From: Myxococcus eversor
GTDB taxonomy: Bacteria > Myxococcota > Myxococcia > Myxococcales > Myxococcaceae
Length of the DNA stretch: 64,000 bases
Reading direction: 5' to 3'
Assembly: GCF_010894455.1 (NCBI RefSeq)
Contig: NZ_JAAIXY010000018.1
Location: 62,001-126,000 of the forward strand
Position numbers and translations under genes: made by a program. This document shows, in pieces, positions 8,419 to 15,569 of this stretch. Under the pieces are notes generated by a model that searched no databases, had not been told where the DNA came from, and was given only the letters and a program-made list of their open reading frames with translations. Numbering within the stretch: the stretch's first letter is position 1; the number at the start of each line of letters is the position of its first letter.

Positions 8419-9675
8419 GTGCTGGGGGCGGCGCTCACCGCGATGTGGCTGGAGGTCTCCTCCACCGCCATCACCTACACCGCGTCCATGCGGGTGGACT
8501 CGCGCGTGCGCTCCAACGAGGACGTCGCCCAGGACGCGCCCTCCATCGCCGGTGACACCGACTTCACGCCCATCATCGGACTGGAGCGGCGCGAGGGGAA
8601 CACCACCCTCCAGTTGGACTACGCCCCGCGCATCAGCCTGCGCGAGGTCACCGCCGAGGCGCGCACCGAGGTGCAGCACGTGGGCCGCTTCGCCGCCCTC
8701 TGGCGTCCCGAGCGCGGCCTGTCCTTCCGGCTGAGCGAGGAGCTGGTGGTGGGCAGCGTCAACCTGCTCACCACGGACGCGCTGCCCATCTTCGAGCCGG
8801 ACCCGATAGACCCGGACGGCCCGCTGCGCCCGCCCGTGGGCGGCGGTCCGCTCCAGCCGCTCCCGGAAGCCGACACCGTCCACTTCCTCTCGTCCGCCAC
8901 CTCGCTCACCGGCGAGACGAGCTGGCTGGGACGGCGCTGGCAGTTGTCCGCCACCACCGGCTTCTCCGTCAGCGGCGGCCTGGACGGCCCGGCCCGCGAA
9001 GCGGTACCCCTGCAGTACGGCCCGCGCCTGGACACGTCGCTGAGCCACGCGCTGTCCTCGCTCAGCGCGCTGACGACGTCCGCCGCCGTCACGCACGCGC
9101 GCTTCTCCACCGGCGCCAACAACACCGTCGTGACGCTGACGGAGAGCTGGACGCGGCGGATGACGCGCAGGACGTCACTGGAGGCCGGCGCCGGGGCCAG
9201 CATCGTCCGCTCCCTGACAGCGGCCGGAGTCGACCCGGACCCGGAGCCCGGGGGCGAGACGCCCGACACCGGTCCCCGCACGGAGCTGTTGCCCAACCTC
9301 ACCCTCGCGGTGGGCCACCGCATCCCCTCGCGCACCGCGGACTTCGACGGGCGGGTGGGCGTGCGGGTGTCGCCCTTCACGGACCGGCTGACGGCGCGCG
9401 TGTACCCGCGAGCGGACCTCACCGTGACGGGGACGTGGGCCCTGGGACCTCGCGTGCGAGTGTCCACCACGGGCGGCACCGCCTTCGCGGTGGGCGGCGC
9501 GACAGGCGACCGGCTGGTGTCCGGCGGCGTCACGGCATCCTGGATTCTCAACAGTTGGATGTCGGTGGATGCCGACACACGAGGGACGTGGAGCCGCTCG
9601 CCCGAGCTACCGGCGGCCCGTTTCCAGTGGGCGGCGGCGCTGGGCCTGTCGCTGCGTCAAACTGGTATCCTCTGA
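8419..9675 (+). CDS. epsX: Outer-membrane beta-barrel EpsX, partner of EpsY
   Basis: This 418-aa protein consists of many alternating amphipathic strands separated by polar turns, as expected for an outer-membrane barrel. It starts at GTG 8419, three bases after the epsY stop, with a short hydrophobic N-terminus (MLGAALTAMWLEVSS). In M. xanthus the gene in this position (MXAN_7418) encodes the porin through which EPS leaves the cell together with the short OPX protein. An extended acidic/proline loop lies near residues 130-155. The assignment rests on composition and synteny, since barrels diverge fast. Confidence 0.8.
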   Translation: MLGAALTAMWLEVSSTAITYTASMRVDSRVRSNEDVAQDAPSIAGDTDFTPIIGLERREGNTTLQLDYAPRISLREVTAEARTEVQHVGRFAALWRPERGLSFRLSEELVVGSVNLLTTDALPIFEPDPIDPDGPLRPPVGGGPLQPLPEADTVHFLSSATSLTGETSWLGRRWQLSATTGFSVSGGLDGPAREAVPLQYGPRLDTSLSHALSSLSALTTSAAVTHARFSTGANNTVVTLTESWTRRMTRRTSLEAGAGASIVRSLTAAGVDPDPEPGGETPDTGPRTELLPNLTLAVGHRIPSRTADFDGRVGVRVSPFTDRLTARVYPRADLTVTGTWALGPRVRVSTTGGTAFAVGGATGDRLVSGGVTASWILNSWMSVDADTRGTWSRSPELPAARFQWAAALGLSLRQTGIL

Positions 9676-9685
9676 GGCTGGACCC

Positions 9686-9862
9686 ATGGCGAAGCTCATC
9701 CTGATGTCAGTCCTCTTCCTCACCATCACCCTGCCGGCAATCGCGGCGAGGGATGAGAATCCGATGAGGGGACTGAAGAAGGCCATCCTGTGGGTGATCC
9801 TCTTCAACGCGGCATACACCTACGGCGTCATCGTCTGGGTGCCACGGCTCGGCTTCGACTGA
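9686..9862 (+). CDS. Small two-helix inner-membrane protein in the eps operon
   Basis: The 58-aa product has an N-terminal hydrophobic helix (LILMSVLFLTITLPAIAA), a short charged loop (RDENPMRGLKK) and a second helix (AILWVILFNAAYTYGVIVWV). ATG 9686 lies 10 nt after the epsX stop, with GAGG about 9 nt upstream. Its place between epsX and epsW matches a small gene at the same place in M. xanthus. No function is known to me; a structural role in the export complex is only a guess. Confidence 0.75.
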   Translation: MAKLILMSVLFLTITLPAIAARDENPMRGLKKAILWVILFNAAYTYGVIVWVPRLGFD

Positions 9863-9891
9863 GCGTGACTGAGAAGAAAGGCTGACGACGG

Positions 9892-10296
9892 ATGGAGCCC
9901 CAACTGCACACGGTTCTCCTGGTGGAGGACGCGCCCTTCTTTCGGAAGATGTTGGGCGACTACCTGCGTGCCATGGGATTCAAGGACGTGGTGGAGCTGC
10001 CCAATGGCCAGGCCGCGCTCAAGCACCTGGCGGGCGCATCACGTCCGGACCTCGTGTGTCTGGACCTGACGCTGCCGGATATCTCCGGCTATGACTTGTG
10101 CGAGCACATCCGCCGCACGCCGGGCATGGCGGACGTGCCGGTGCTGGTGGTGAGCGCGCGGGACCTGCCGGAGGACAAGGCGCACGCCGAGGAGGCGGGC
10201 GCCAACAGCTACCTGGGCAAGCCCTTCACGCAGGACGAGTTCTCCCGTCGGGTGGGCCAGCTCCTCAAGAGCGCCGCTGCGAGGAGGACGTCGTGA
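9892..10296 (+). CDS. epsW: Single-domain response regulator EpsW
   Basis: A stand-alone CheY-like receiver of 134 aa. Phospho-acceptor Asp is D58 in VCLDLTLPD, the acidic pair is in VLLVEDAPF, the Ser/Thr switch position is in VLVVSAR, and the conserved Lys is K110 in GKPF. There is no output domain, so it must act through protein contact, probably adjusting EPS production or export. Its stop overlaps the GTG of epsV (GTGA), which indicates translational coupling. No cognate kinase is adjacent; the nearest hybrid kinase is at 29462-31024. Confidence 0.9.
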   Translation: MEPQLHTVLLVEDAPFFRKMLGDYLRAMGFKDVVELPNGQAALKHLAGASRPDLVCLDLTLPDISGYDLCEHIRRTPGMADVPVLVVSARDLPEDKAHAEEAGANSYLGKPFTQDEFSRRVGQLLKSAAARRTS

Positions 10297-11816
10297 CGAT
10301 GCCGGCCCCCGGGCCTCGGGGTCCGCAGGCCGTTGCTCCCCGCCCGGCGTACACGCCGGAGCGCGTGGAGACGAACGCGCCCTCGGACCTCATCGACTGG
10401 GGCTTCGCGATTGACGCCGTCTTCTACGTGAAGAACGCGGTGCTGCGTCATTGGTTCCTGGCGCTGGTGGTGATGGCGGCGGTGTCGGGGCTGGCGGCGG
10501 GCGTCAGCAAAATCATGCCGCGCAAGTACCACGTCGAAACGCGGATGCTGACGCAACGCAACTTCATCATCGCCTCGCTGGCGAACCCGGGCCGCTCCAT
10601 TCCGGTGGACGCGGACCAGCCCACGCGCGCGGCGTGGGAGATGGTGATGAAGACGGACAACATCAAGGCCGTCGTCCGGGACGCGAAGCTGGTGGAGTAC
10701 TGGGAGCTGCAGCGCTCGCCCATCAGCAAGCTGAAGGAGACGCTCACGCGCAAGCCGCCGCCGCCCATGTCGGAGGACGACAAGCGCGACGCGCTCACCG
10801 CCATGCTGGAGCAGGCCATGCTCGTCATGGTGGAGGGCGGCACGGGCACCGTCACCATCGGCGTGGACTGGAGCGACCCGCAGCTGGCGCTCGACATCGT
10901 GATAGCGGCGCAGAAGAACTTCCTGGAGATGCGCCAGGCGGCGGAGATGGGCGCGGTGTCGGAGGCCATCACCATCCTCGACAAGCAGGTGATTGACGAG
11001 GCCGAGGGCATCAAACAGGCGATTGCGACGCTGGACGCCACGGTGAAGCGCGTGGAGGCCAAGCGCAAGCGCGACGAGGCCAAGGCGGCGACGCGTGGAG
11101 GCCGGAACGCGCAGGCCCAGGCGCAGGCGGGGCTGGGCATCAACACCAACCACCTGCTCGCGCAGATGCGGTTCATGGTGCAGACCAAGCGCCGGGCCAT
11201 CTCCGACGTGGAGGAGTTCCGCGCGCGGCGGCTGACGGAGCTGCGCAACCAGTTGGCGGAGCAGCGGGTCATCTACTCGCCGCAGCACCCGCTCATCACG
11301 GATTTGGAGCAGCGCATCGTCGCGCTGACGGAGGACTCGCCGCAGTTGGTGGCGCTGCGCTCGGAGCTCAACGAGCTCATCAACGAGTACATGCGCAGCG
11401 GTGGAGACCCGGGCGAATTGGAGCAGGGGACGACGGGGCCGCTGCTCGGCGCGGGGACGTTCGGCGGGCCGACGACGGCGGACAACCCGGAGGTGTCGGT
11501 GGCGGCGGACCGGGTGCGCATGCTGGTGATGCGGCACCAGGAGAAGATGCGGCGGTTGGACCAGGCGAAGACGGAGCTGGAGATTTCGCGCGCGTCGATG
11601 AAGCACCGCTTCAGCGTGCTGGCGCCGCCGCAGTTTCCGGAGAAGCCGTCCAAGCCGAAGGTGGAGCTCATCATCGCCGCGGGCGTGGTGGGTGGCATCG
11701 GCCTGGGCATCTTCGCGGCGGTGGCGCTGGACATCATCCGTCGGCGCATCCTGGAGAAGTGGCAGGTGGAGCGAATCCTGAAGCTCCCGGTGCTGGCGGA
11801 GCTGGAGCGGCGCTGA
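10293..11816 (+). CDS. epsV: Wzc-like polysaccharide co-polymerase EpsV without kinase domain
   Basis: The product is about 507 aa and sets chain length and gates export. It has one membrane helix near residues 50-72 (HWFLALVVMAAVSGLAAGV), a Wzz-type periplasmic region, a long coiled-coil stretch (residues about 230-340 and 400-450), the proline-rich PPQFPEKPSKPK before the second helix (ELIIAAGVVGGIGLGIFAAVAL), then a short cytosolic tail. The C-terminal tyrosine-kinase domain of classical Wzc is absent. Start GTG 10293 overlaps the epsW stop and has GAGGAGG a few bases upstream; ATG 10299 is the alternative. Confidence 0.88.
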   Translation: MTMPAPGPRGPQAVAPRPAYTPERVETNAPSDLIDWGFAIDAVFYVKNAVLRHWFLALVVMAAVSGLAAGVSKIMPRKYHVETRMLTQRNFIIASLANPGRSIPVDADQPTRAAWEMVMKTDNIKAVVRDAKLVEYWELQRSPISKLKETLTRKPPPPMSEDDKRDALTAMLEQAMLVMVEGGTGTVTIGVDWSDPQLALDIVIAAQKNFLEMRQAAEMGAVSEAITILDKQVIDEAEGIKQAIATLDATVKRVEAKRKRDEAKAATRGGRNAQAQAQAGLGINTNHLLAQMRFMVQTKRRAISDVEEFRARRLTELRNQLAEQRVIYSPQHPLITDLEQRIVALTEDSPQLVALRSELNELINEYMRSGGDPGELEQGTTGPLLGAGTFGGPTTADNPEVSVAADRVRMLVMRHQEKMRRLDQAKTELEISRASMKHRFSVLAPPQFPEKPSKPKVELIIAAGVVGGIGLGIFAAVALDIIRRRILEKWQVERILKLPVLAELERR

Positions 11817-11838
11817 GGCGCGCTCGGGGGAGAGACTC

Positions 11839-13047
11839 GTGACGGTGTGGACCTGGGTGGACCTGGCGCTGTGCGTGGCGCTGTTGCCGGTGGCGGCGGC
11901 GTGCGGCTACCTGCTGCTGTTGACGCTGCTGTCGTGGCGGCGCGCGGCGCCGGTGCCTCCCGCGCCCACGCGCAAGTTCGACGTGGTGATTCCCTCGCAC
12001 AACGAGGAGCTGGGCATCGCCCGCACCGTGGCGAACCTGTCCGCGGTGGACTACCCCGCGTCGCTGCGGCGCATCCTCGTCATCGCGGACAACTGCTCGG
12101 ACGCCACGGCCCAGAAGGCGCGCGAGGCGGGCGCCACGGTGCTGGAGCGGCACGACACGGAGAAGCGCGGCAAGGGCTATGCGCTCGCGCACGCCTTCGA
12201 GTTCAGCCAGAAGGACGGCTTCGCGGACGCTGTCGTCGTGGTGGACGCGGACACGGTGGTGTCCCCCAACCTGCTGCACGCGTACGCGCGGCGGCTGGAT
12301 GACGGCGCTCATGCGGCACAGGCGCACTACGGAGTGATGAACCCGACGGCGTCGTGGCGCACGCGGCTGATGACGATTGCGCTGGGCATGTTCCACAAGG
12401 TGCGCTCGTCGGGGCGCGAGGCGATGGGCGTCTCCTGCGGCCTGCGCGGCAACGGCATGTGCTTCACGCACGCGGTGCTGCGCGAGGTGCCGCACGACGC
12501 CTTCAGCGTGGTGGAGGATTTGGAGTACGGCATCCGCCTGGGCCGCAAGGGCCACCGCGTGCACTACGCCTGGGAGGCGGAGGTGCAGGGGGAGATGGTC
12601 TCCGCGGAGAAGCAGAGCCGCTCGCAGCGCCAGCGCTGGGAGGGTGGTCGCAGCCAGATGCGCAAGCTGCACGGCTGGCCGCTCCTGAAGGACGCGCTGA
12701 AGCAGCGCAGTGGACTGCTGCTCGACTTGTCCATGGACGTGCTGGTGCCGCCCTTGAGCCAGTTGGTGCTCGCGGCGGTGGGCAGCGCGGTGGCGGCGGC
12801 GGTGCTGGTGTGGCTGTCGGGTGGCACGGCGGTGTGGGCTTCGGCGCTGGCGGGCTTCGCGTTGATGAGCCTGGGCGCGTACGTGCTGCGCGGCTGGTGG
12901 GTGTCCGGCGTGGGGCCTCGCGGCCTGTTGGACCTGGCGTGGGCGCCCGTGTACGTGGTGTGGAAGGTGGGGCTGATGTTGCGCGGCCCCGGCGCGGAGA
13001 AGCGCGGCGAGTGGGTGCGCACCTCGCGCGAAGCCGAGCGCCCCTGA
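11839..13047 (+). CDS. epsU: Family 2 glycosyltransferase EpsU
   Basis: An inner-membrane glycosyltransferase of 402 aa that adds a sugar to the lipid-linked EPS unit. It has an N-terminal helix (residues 5-30), a GT-A fold with VVIPSHNEE, the DxD motif in VVVDADTVV, a VVEDLEYGIRLGRKGH acceptor region and QRQRWEGGR (Q/RxxRW), then three C-terminal membrane helices. GTG 11839 is preceded by GGGGAGAG. It closes the first eps block; the accessory insert begins directly after it. Confidence 0.9.
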   Translation: MTVWTWVDLALCVALLPVAAACGYLLLLTLLSWRRAAPVPPAPTRKFDVVIPSHNEELGIARTVANLSAVDYPASLRRILVIADNCSDATAQKAREAGATVLERHDTEKRGKGYALAHAFEFSQKDGFADAVVVVDADTVVSPNLLHAYARRLDDGAHAAQAHYGVMNPTASWRTRLMTIALGMFHKVRSSGREAMGVSCGLRGNGMCFTHAVLREVPHDAFSVVEDLEYGIRLGRKGHRVHYAWEAEVQGEMVSAEKQSRSQRQRWEGGRSQMRKLHGWPLLKDALKQRSGLLLDLSMDVLVPPLSQLVLAAVGSAVAAAVLVWLSGGTAVWASALAGFALMSLGAYVLRGWWVSGVGPRGLLDLAWAPVYVVWKVGLMLRGPGAEKRGEWVRTSREAERP

Positions 13048-13084
13048 GTTGCTGTGGATGCGCCGGGCTCTTTCGGGCCCGGTT

Positions 13085-13181
13085 CATGCGGAAACCATGA
13101 TGGAGCCCGGAGCCTCGCGTGCGATGCGAGGCGGGGGTCCTCTGGATGATGGCCACCTCTCGAAACACAGAGGTGGGCCTC
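13085..13181 (+). promoter_or_regulatory. Leader copy A: conserved 5' leader with SD-masking hairpin
   Basis: The leader starts with ATGCGGAAACCATGATGGA. Stem 1 is GCCTCGC (13112-13118) with GCGAGGC (13126-13132) around loop GTGCGAT. Stem 2 is CCACCTCT (13153-13160) with AGAGGTGG (13169-13176), which pairs the whole Shine-Dalgarno AGAGG of the GTG at 13182. Similar leaders precede the paralogs at 15570, 19762 and 20629. Confidence 0.55.
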
Positions 13182-13928
13182 GTGAACGCTGTGATTCCTC
13201 GGCTGCTGTGTGGCCTGCTGGCGCTGCTCACGTCCCAGGCGCTGGCCCAGGGCGGCACCATCCTGGGCACGGTCATCGACGCGCAGGCCTGGGTGCCGGT
13301 GCCCGAAGTGGTCATCACCTTGACGTCGCCCAATCTCCAGGGCGAGCGGACGGTGGTCACCAACGCCCAGGGCGAATACCGCATCCCCCAGCTTCCTCCC
13401 GGCGTGTACACCCTTCGCTTCGAGAAGGAGCCGTTCAGGCCCTACGTGCGGACCGACGTACAGCTTCGGCTGAACCGCACCATCCGCGTCAACGTCGAGC
13501 TGCGCCCCGCGTCTCTCGGTGAAGTGATGCCGCCACCTGCCGCCGCCTCATGCGAGGCCTGCATGGCCGCGGGCGTCAACGTGGACCAGGAGTTCATCAA
13601 GCGCATCGCCATCCGCCCACCCAGGGAGGACGATGCGACGCGCTCTGCTCCGAGGGAAGAGAAGACCGTGACGAAGGAGCCCTCCGTCAAGCGCGCACCA
13701 CCCCAGTACAACTTCTCTCCCGCGATGCCCGGCATGTCGATGACGCTGCGGCTCCATCCCATCCCCTCGGAAGAGGCCTCCAGAAACCCCCGGCGCGGCC
13801 CTCTACAGAGTCGCGCGCGCTTCCTTCGCCCCGCGCTTCCGAAGACCTCCGTGAGCCGGGTGGCCTCCACCGTGAAGCGGCCTCACGTGACTTGCGCCAG
13901 GACCGCTTCGACTCGTTCGCTCCGGTGA
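13182..13928 (+). CDS. Secreted carboxypeptidase-regulatory-like domain protein, C-terminally damaged
   Basis: A signal peptide (LLCGLLALLTSQALAQ) is followed by a carboxypeptidase-D regulatory-like beta-sandwich (GTVIDAQAWVPVPEVVI ... GEYRIPQLPPGVYTLRFEKE). A linker then carries AAGVNVDQEFIKRIA, a motif shared with the neighbours (TGINVDAAFIARIA and TGVQVDREFLRRIA). After about residue 175 the sequence is low-complexity and basic. A paralogous vWA C-terminus lies in another frame at 13875-13948, so the original longer protein has probably lost its centre and shifted frame. GTG 13182 is chosen by alignment of the four leaders; the frame is open to 13119. Confidence 0.7.
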   Translation: MNAVIPRLLCGLLALLTSQALAQGGTILGTVIDAQAWVPVPEVVITLTSPNLQGERTVVTNAQGEYRIPQLPPGVYTLRFEKEPFRPYVRTDVQLRLNRTIRVNVELRPASLGEVMPPPAAASCEACMAAGVNVDQEFIKRIAIRPPREDDATRSAPREEKTVTKEPSVKRAPPQYNFSPAMPGMSMTLRLHPIPSEEASRNPRRGPLQSRARFLRPALPKTSVSRVASTVKRPHVTCARTASTRSLR

Positions 13929-13948
13929 AGTTCTTGAGGCCTCGCTAG
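13875..13948 (+). pseudogene. Out-of-frame relic of a vWA-protein C-terminus
   Basis: In the +2 frame relative to the gene above, codons read REAASRDLRQDRFDSFAPVK before a stop. This aligns with RKASALDQREDRFESLAPLK at the very end of the intact vWA protein (17843). The DNA agrees over AGGACCGCTTCGA and flanking bases. It shows that the gene at 13182 once had the same long architecture and suffered an internal deletion plus frame change. Confidence 0.65.
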
Positions 13949-15357
13949 TTCGGCTTGTCGCTCACACGGAGGAGCGACACGCGGCCGTCAGGGATGAGCG
14001 ACACCGAGAAGACATGGGTGTCGGCGCCGAAGCGCACCAGATACGTGTAGACGCGGTCATCCCCCACCACCTCGCGCTGAGCCAGCACCAGCGGCCCCGC
14101 GGGCCCCAGGCGCTCGAGCAGCTCCTTGAAGTGCGGCAGCGCCTGGTCCACGAGCCACTTCGGGGCATACGCGAAGCGGGCGCGGTCCACCGTCCCCGCC
14201 CGCACCTCCTCGAGCAACGTCGTGAGCTGGGCGGTGACTTGAGGCTCACCGTCCTCGATGGGCGCGAGCTTCGGCACGGCGAGCGCCGGGTTGACGAGGG
14301 CGGCGATGCCCTCCGCGAATCTCGCGGGACTGGCCCGGTCCGTATTGGCCAGCACGATGATGGACAGCGAGTCCCCGAGGAAGCGGGAGTAGATGGCACG
14401 GAAGCCCTGCCAGGCACCGCCATGCTGTTGCAGGGGCTTCCCGTTGCGCTCCAGCAACTGCCAACCAAAACCATACGGCTGGGTGGCGCCGCTGTTGAGC
14501 CGAGCGGGCGACAGGATTTCGCGCCAGCTCTCCTCGCTCAGCAGAGCGCGTTGCTGCACGGCGGCGTCCCACGCAATCAGGTCCTTCACCGTGAAATAGA
14601 GCGCCCCATCTCCGGTGGTGTTGAGGGACTGGGAGACCCAGGTCTGGTGCTTCGGCTCACCGCCCACCAGGCGATAGCCGGAGGAGCGATTGGGGATGAC
14701 GTCGTCCTCGCTGATGCCGCGCGCCGTCTTCATGCCCGCGGGCTTGAAGACCTTCTCTCCGAGGACATCGACGTAGGGCTTCCCCGCGACGCGATTCACC
14801 AGGATGCCCAGGAGGACATAGCCGGAGTTGCTGTAGCTCCACCGCACACCGGCCGGGAAGTCGAGGGGTAGCGCGTAGATGAACCGGGCGAACTCCTCGT
14901 CCGTGTAGTCCTTCCGTTCGTCAATCTGGCCCTCCAGGTCCTGGATGCCGGAGGTGTGATTCAGCAGGTGGCGCACGGTGATGGGCGCCCACGTGGCGGG
15001 AGCATCCGGGAAGTACTTCGTGATGGGGTCCGACAGCGAAATCTTGCCCGCCTCCACCTGGGCCATCACCGCCATCGCGGTGAACATCTTCCCCACGGAG
15101 CCCGACTGGAAGAGCGTGTCCGGGCCCACGAGGACGCGGTGCTCCAGGTTCGCGGAGCCATAGCCCTTCGCCAGCACGACGCGCCCATGCTGCACCACGC
15201 CCACCGCGAGCCCCACCACGCCCTGCCGCTTCTGCTCCGCCCGGACGAACGCGTCGATGCGCTCACGCAGCGAGCCCTGGGCCACCGCGGGCCCCGCTGT
15301 GAGCAGGCCACAGAGGAAGACGACGAACGCCGACAAGGACCGTAGACGACTCCGCAT
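13945..15357 (-). CDS. Secreted serine hydrolase, class C beta-lactamase family
   Basis: A 470-aa exported protein with signal peptide (VVFLCGLLTAGPAVAQ). The SxxK nucleophile motif is S87-V-G-K90 and the YxN motif is Y175-S-N177 (WSYSNSGY); HTSG and the C-terminal QQHGGAWQGF box are also present. The family includes esterases, D-aminopeptidases and peptidoglycan hydrolases; substrate cannot be predicted. A C-terminal domain after about residue 350 is of DUF3471 type. ATG 15357 has GGGAG about 7 nt upstream. It is convergent with the gene at 13182; their stops overlap. Confidence 0.85.
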   Translation of the reverse strand: MRSRLRSLSAFVVFLCGLLTAGPAVAQGSLRERIDAFVRAEQKRQGVVGLAVGVVQHGRVVLAKGYGSANLEHRVLVGPDTLFQSGSVGKMFTAMAVMAQVEAGKISLSDPITKYFPDAPATWAPITVRHLLNHTSGIQDLEGQIDERKDYTDEEFARFIYALPLDFPAGVRWSYSNSGYVLLGILVNRVAGKPYVDVLGEKVFKPAGMKTARGISEDDVIPNRSSGYRLVGGEPKHQTWVSQSLNTTGDGALYFTVKDLIAWDAAVQQRALLSEESWREILSPARLNSGATQPYGFGWQLLERNGKPLQQHGGAWQGFRAIYSRFLGDSLSIIVLANTDRASPARFAEGIAALVNPALAVPKLAPIEDGEPQVTAQLTTLLEEVRAGTVDRARFAYAPKWLVDQALPHFKELLERLGPAGPLVLAQREVVGDDRVYTYLVRFGADTHVFSVSLIPDGRVSLLRVSDKPN

Positions 15358-15475
15358 GAGAGCTCCCGTCACCGAAAGGACGCCGCAACAGAGCATCCAC
15401 GGCATCACCCGTGAAGCCTCGATGCGGACACCCGGACAGGTCCTTGCCGCGTGAGGGTTGTTCGGAATGACCCAT

Positions 15476-15569
15476 GACCCAACGATGATGAAGCCACGAG
15501 GCGCGCGTGCGATTCGCCTGGCGCGGTTCTCGGACGATGGCCGCCTCTCGAAGCACCGAGGTTGACGTC
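15476..15569 (+). promoter_or_regulatory. Leader copy B
   Basis: Begins CCCAACGATGATGAAGCC. Stem 1 is AGGCG (15499-15503) with CGCCT (15515-15519); the loop holds GCGTGCGAT as in copy A although the stem bases differ. Downstream, CCTC (15544-15547) can pair with GAGG (15558-15561), the Shine-Dalgarno of the ATG at 15570. Confidence 0.5.
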
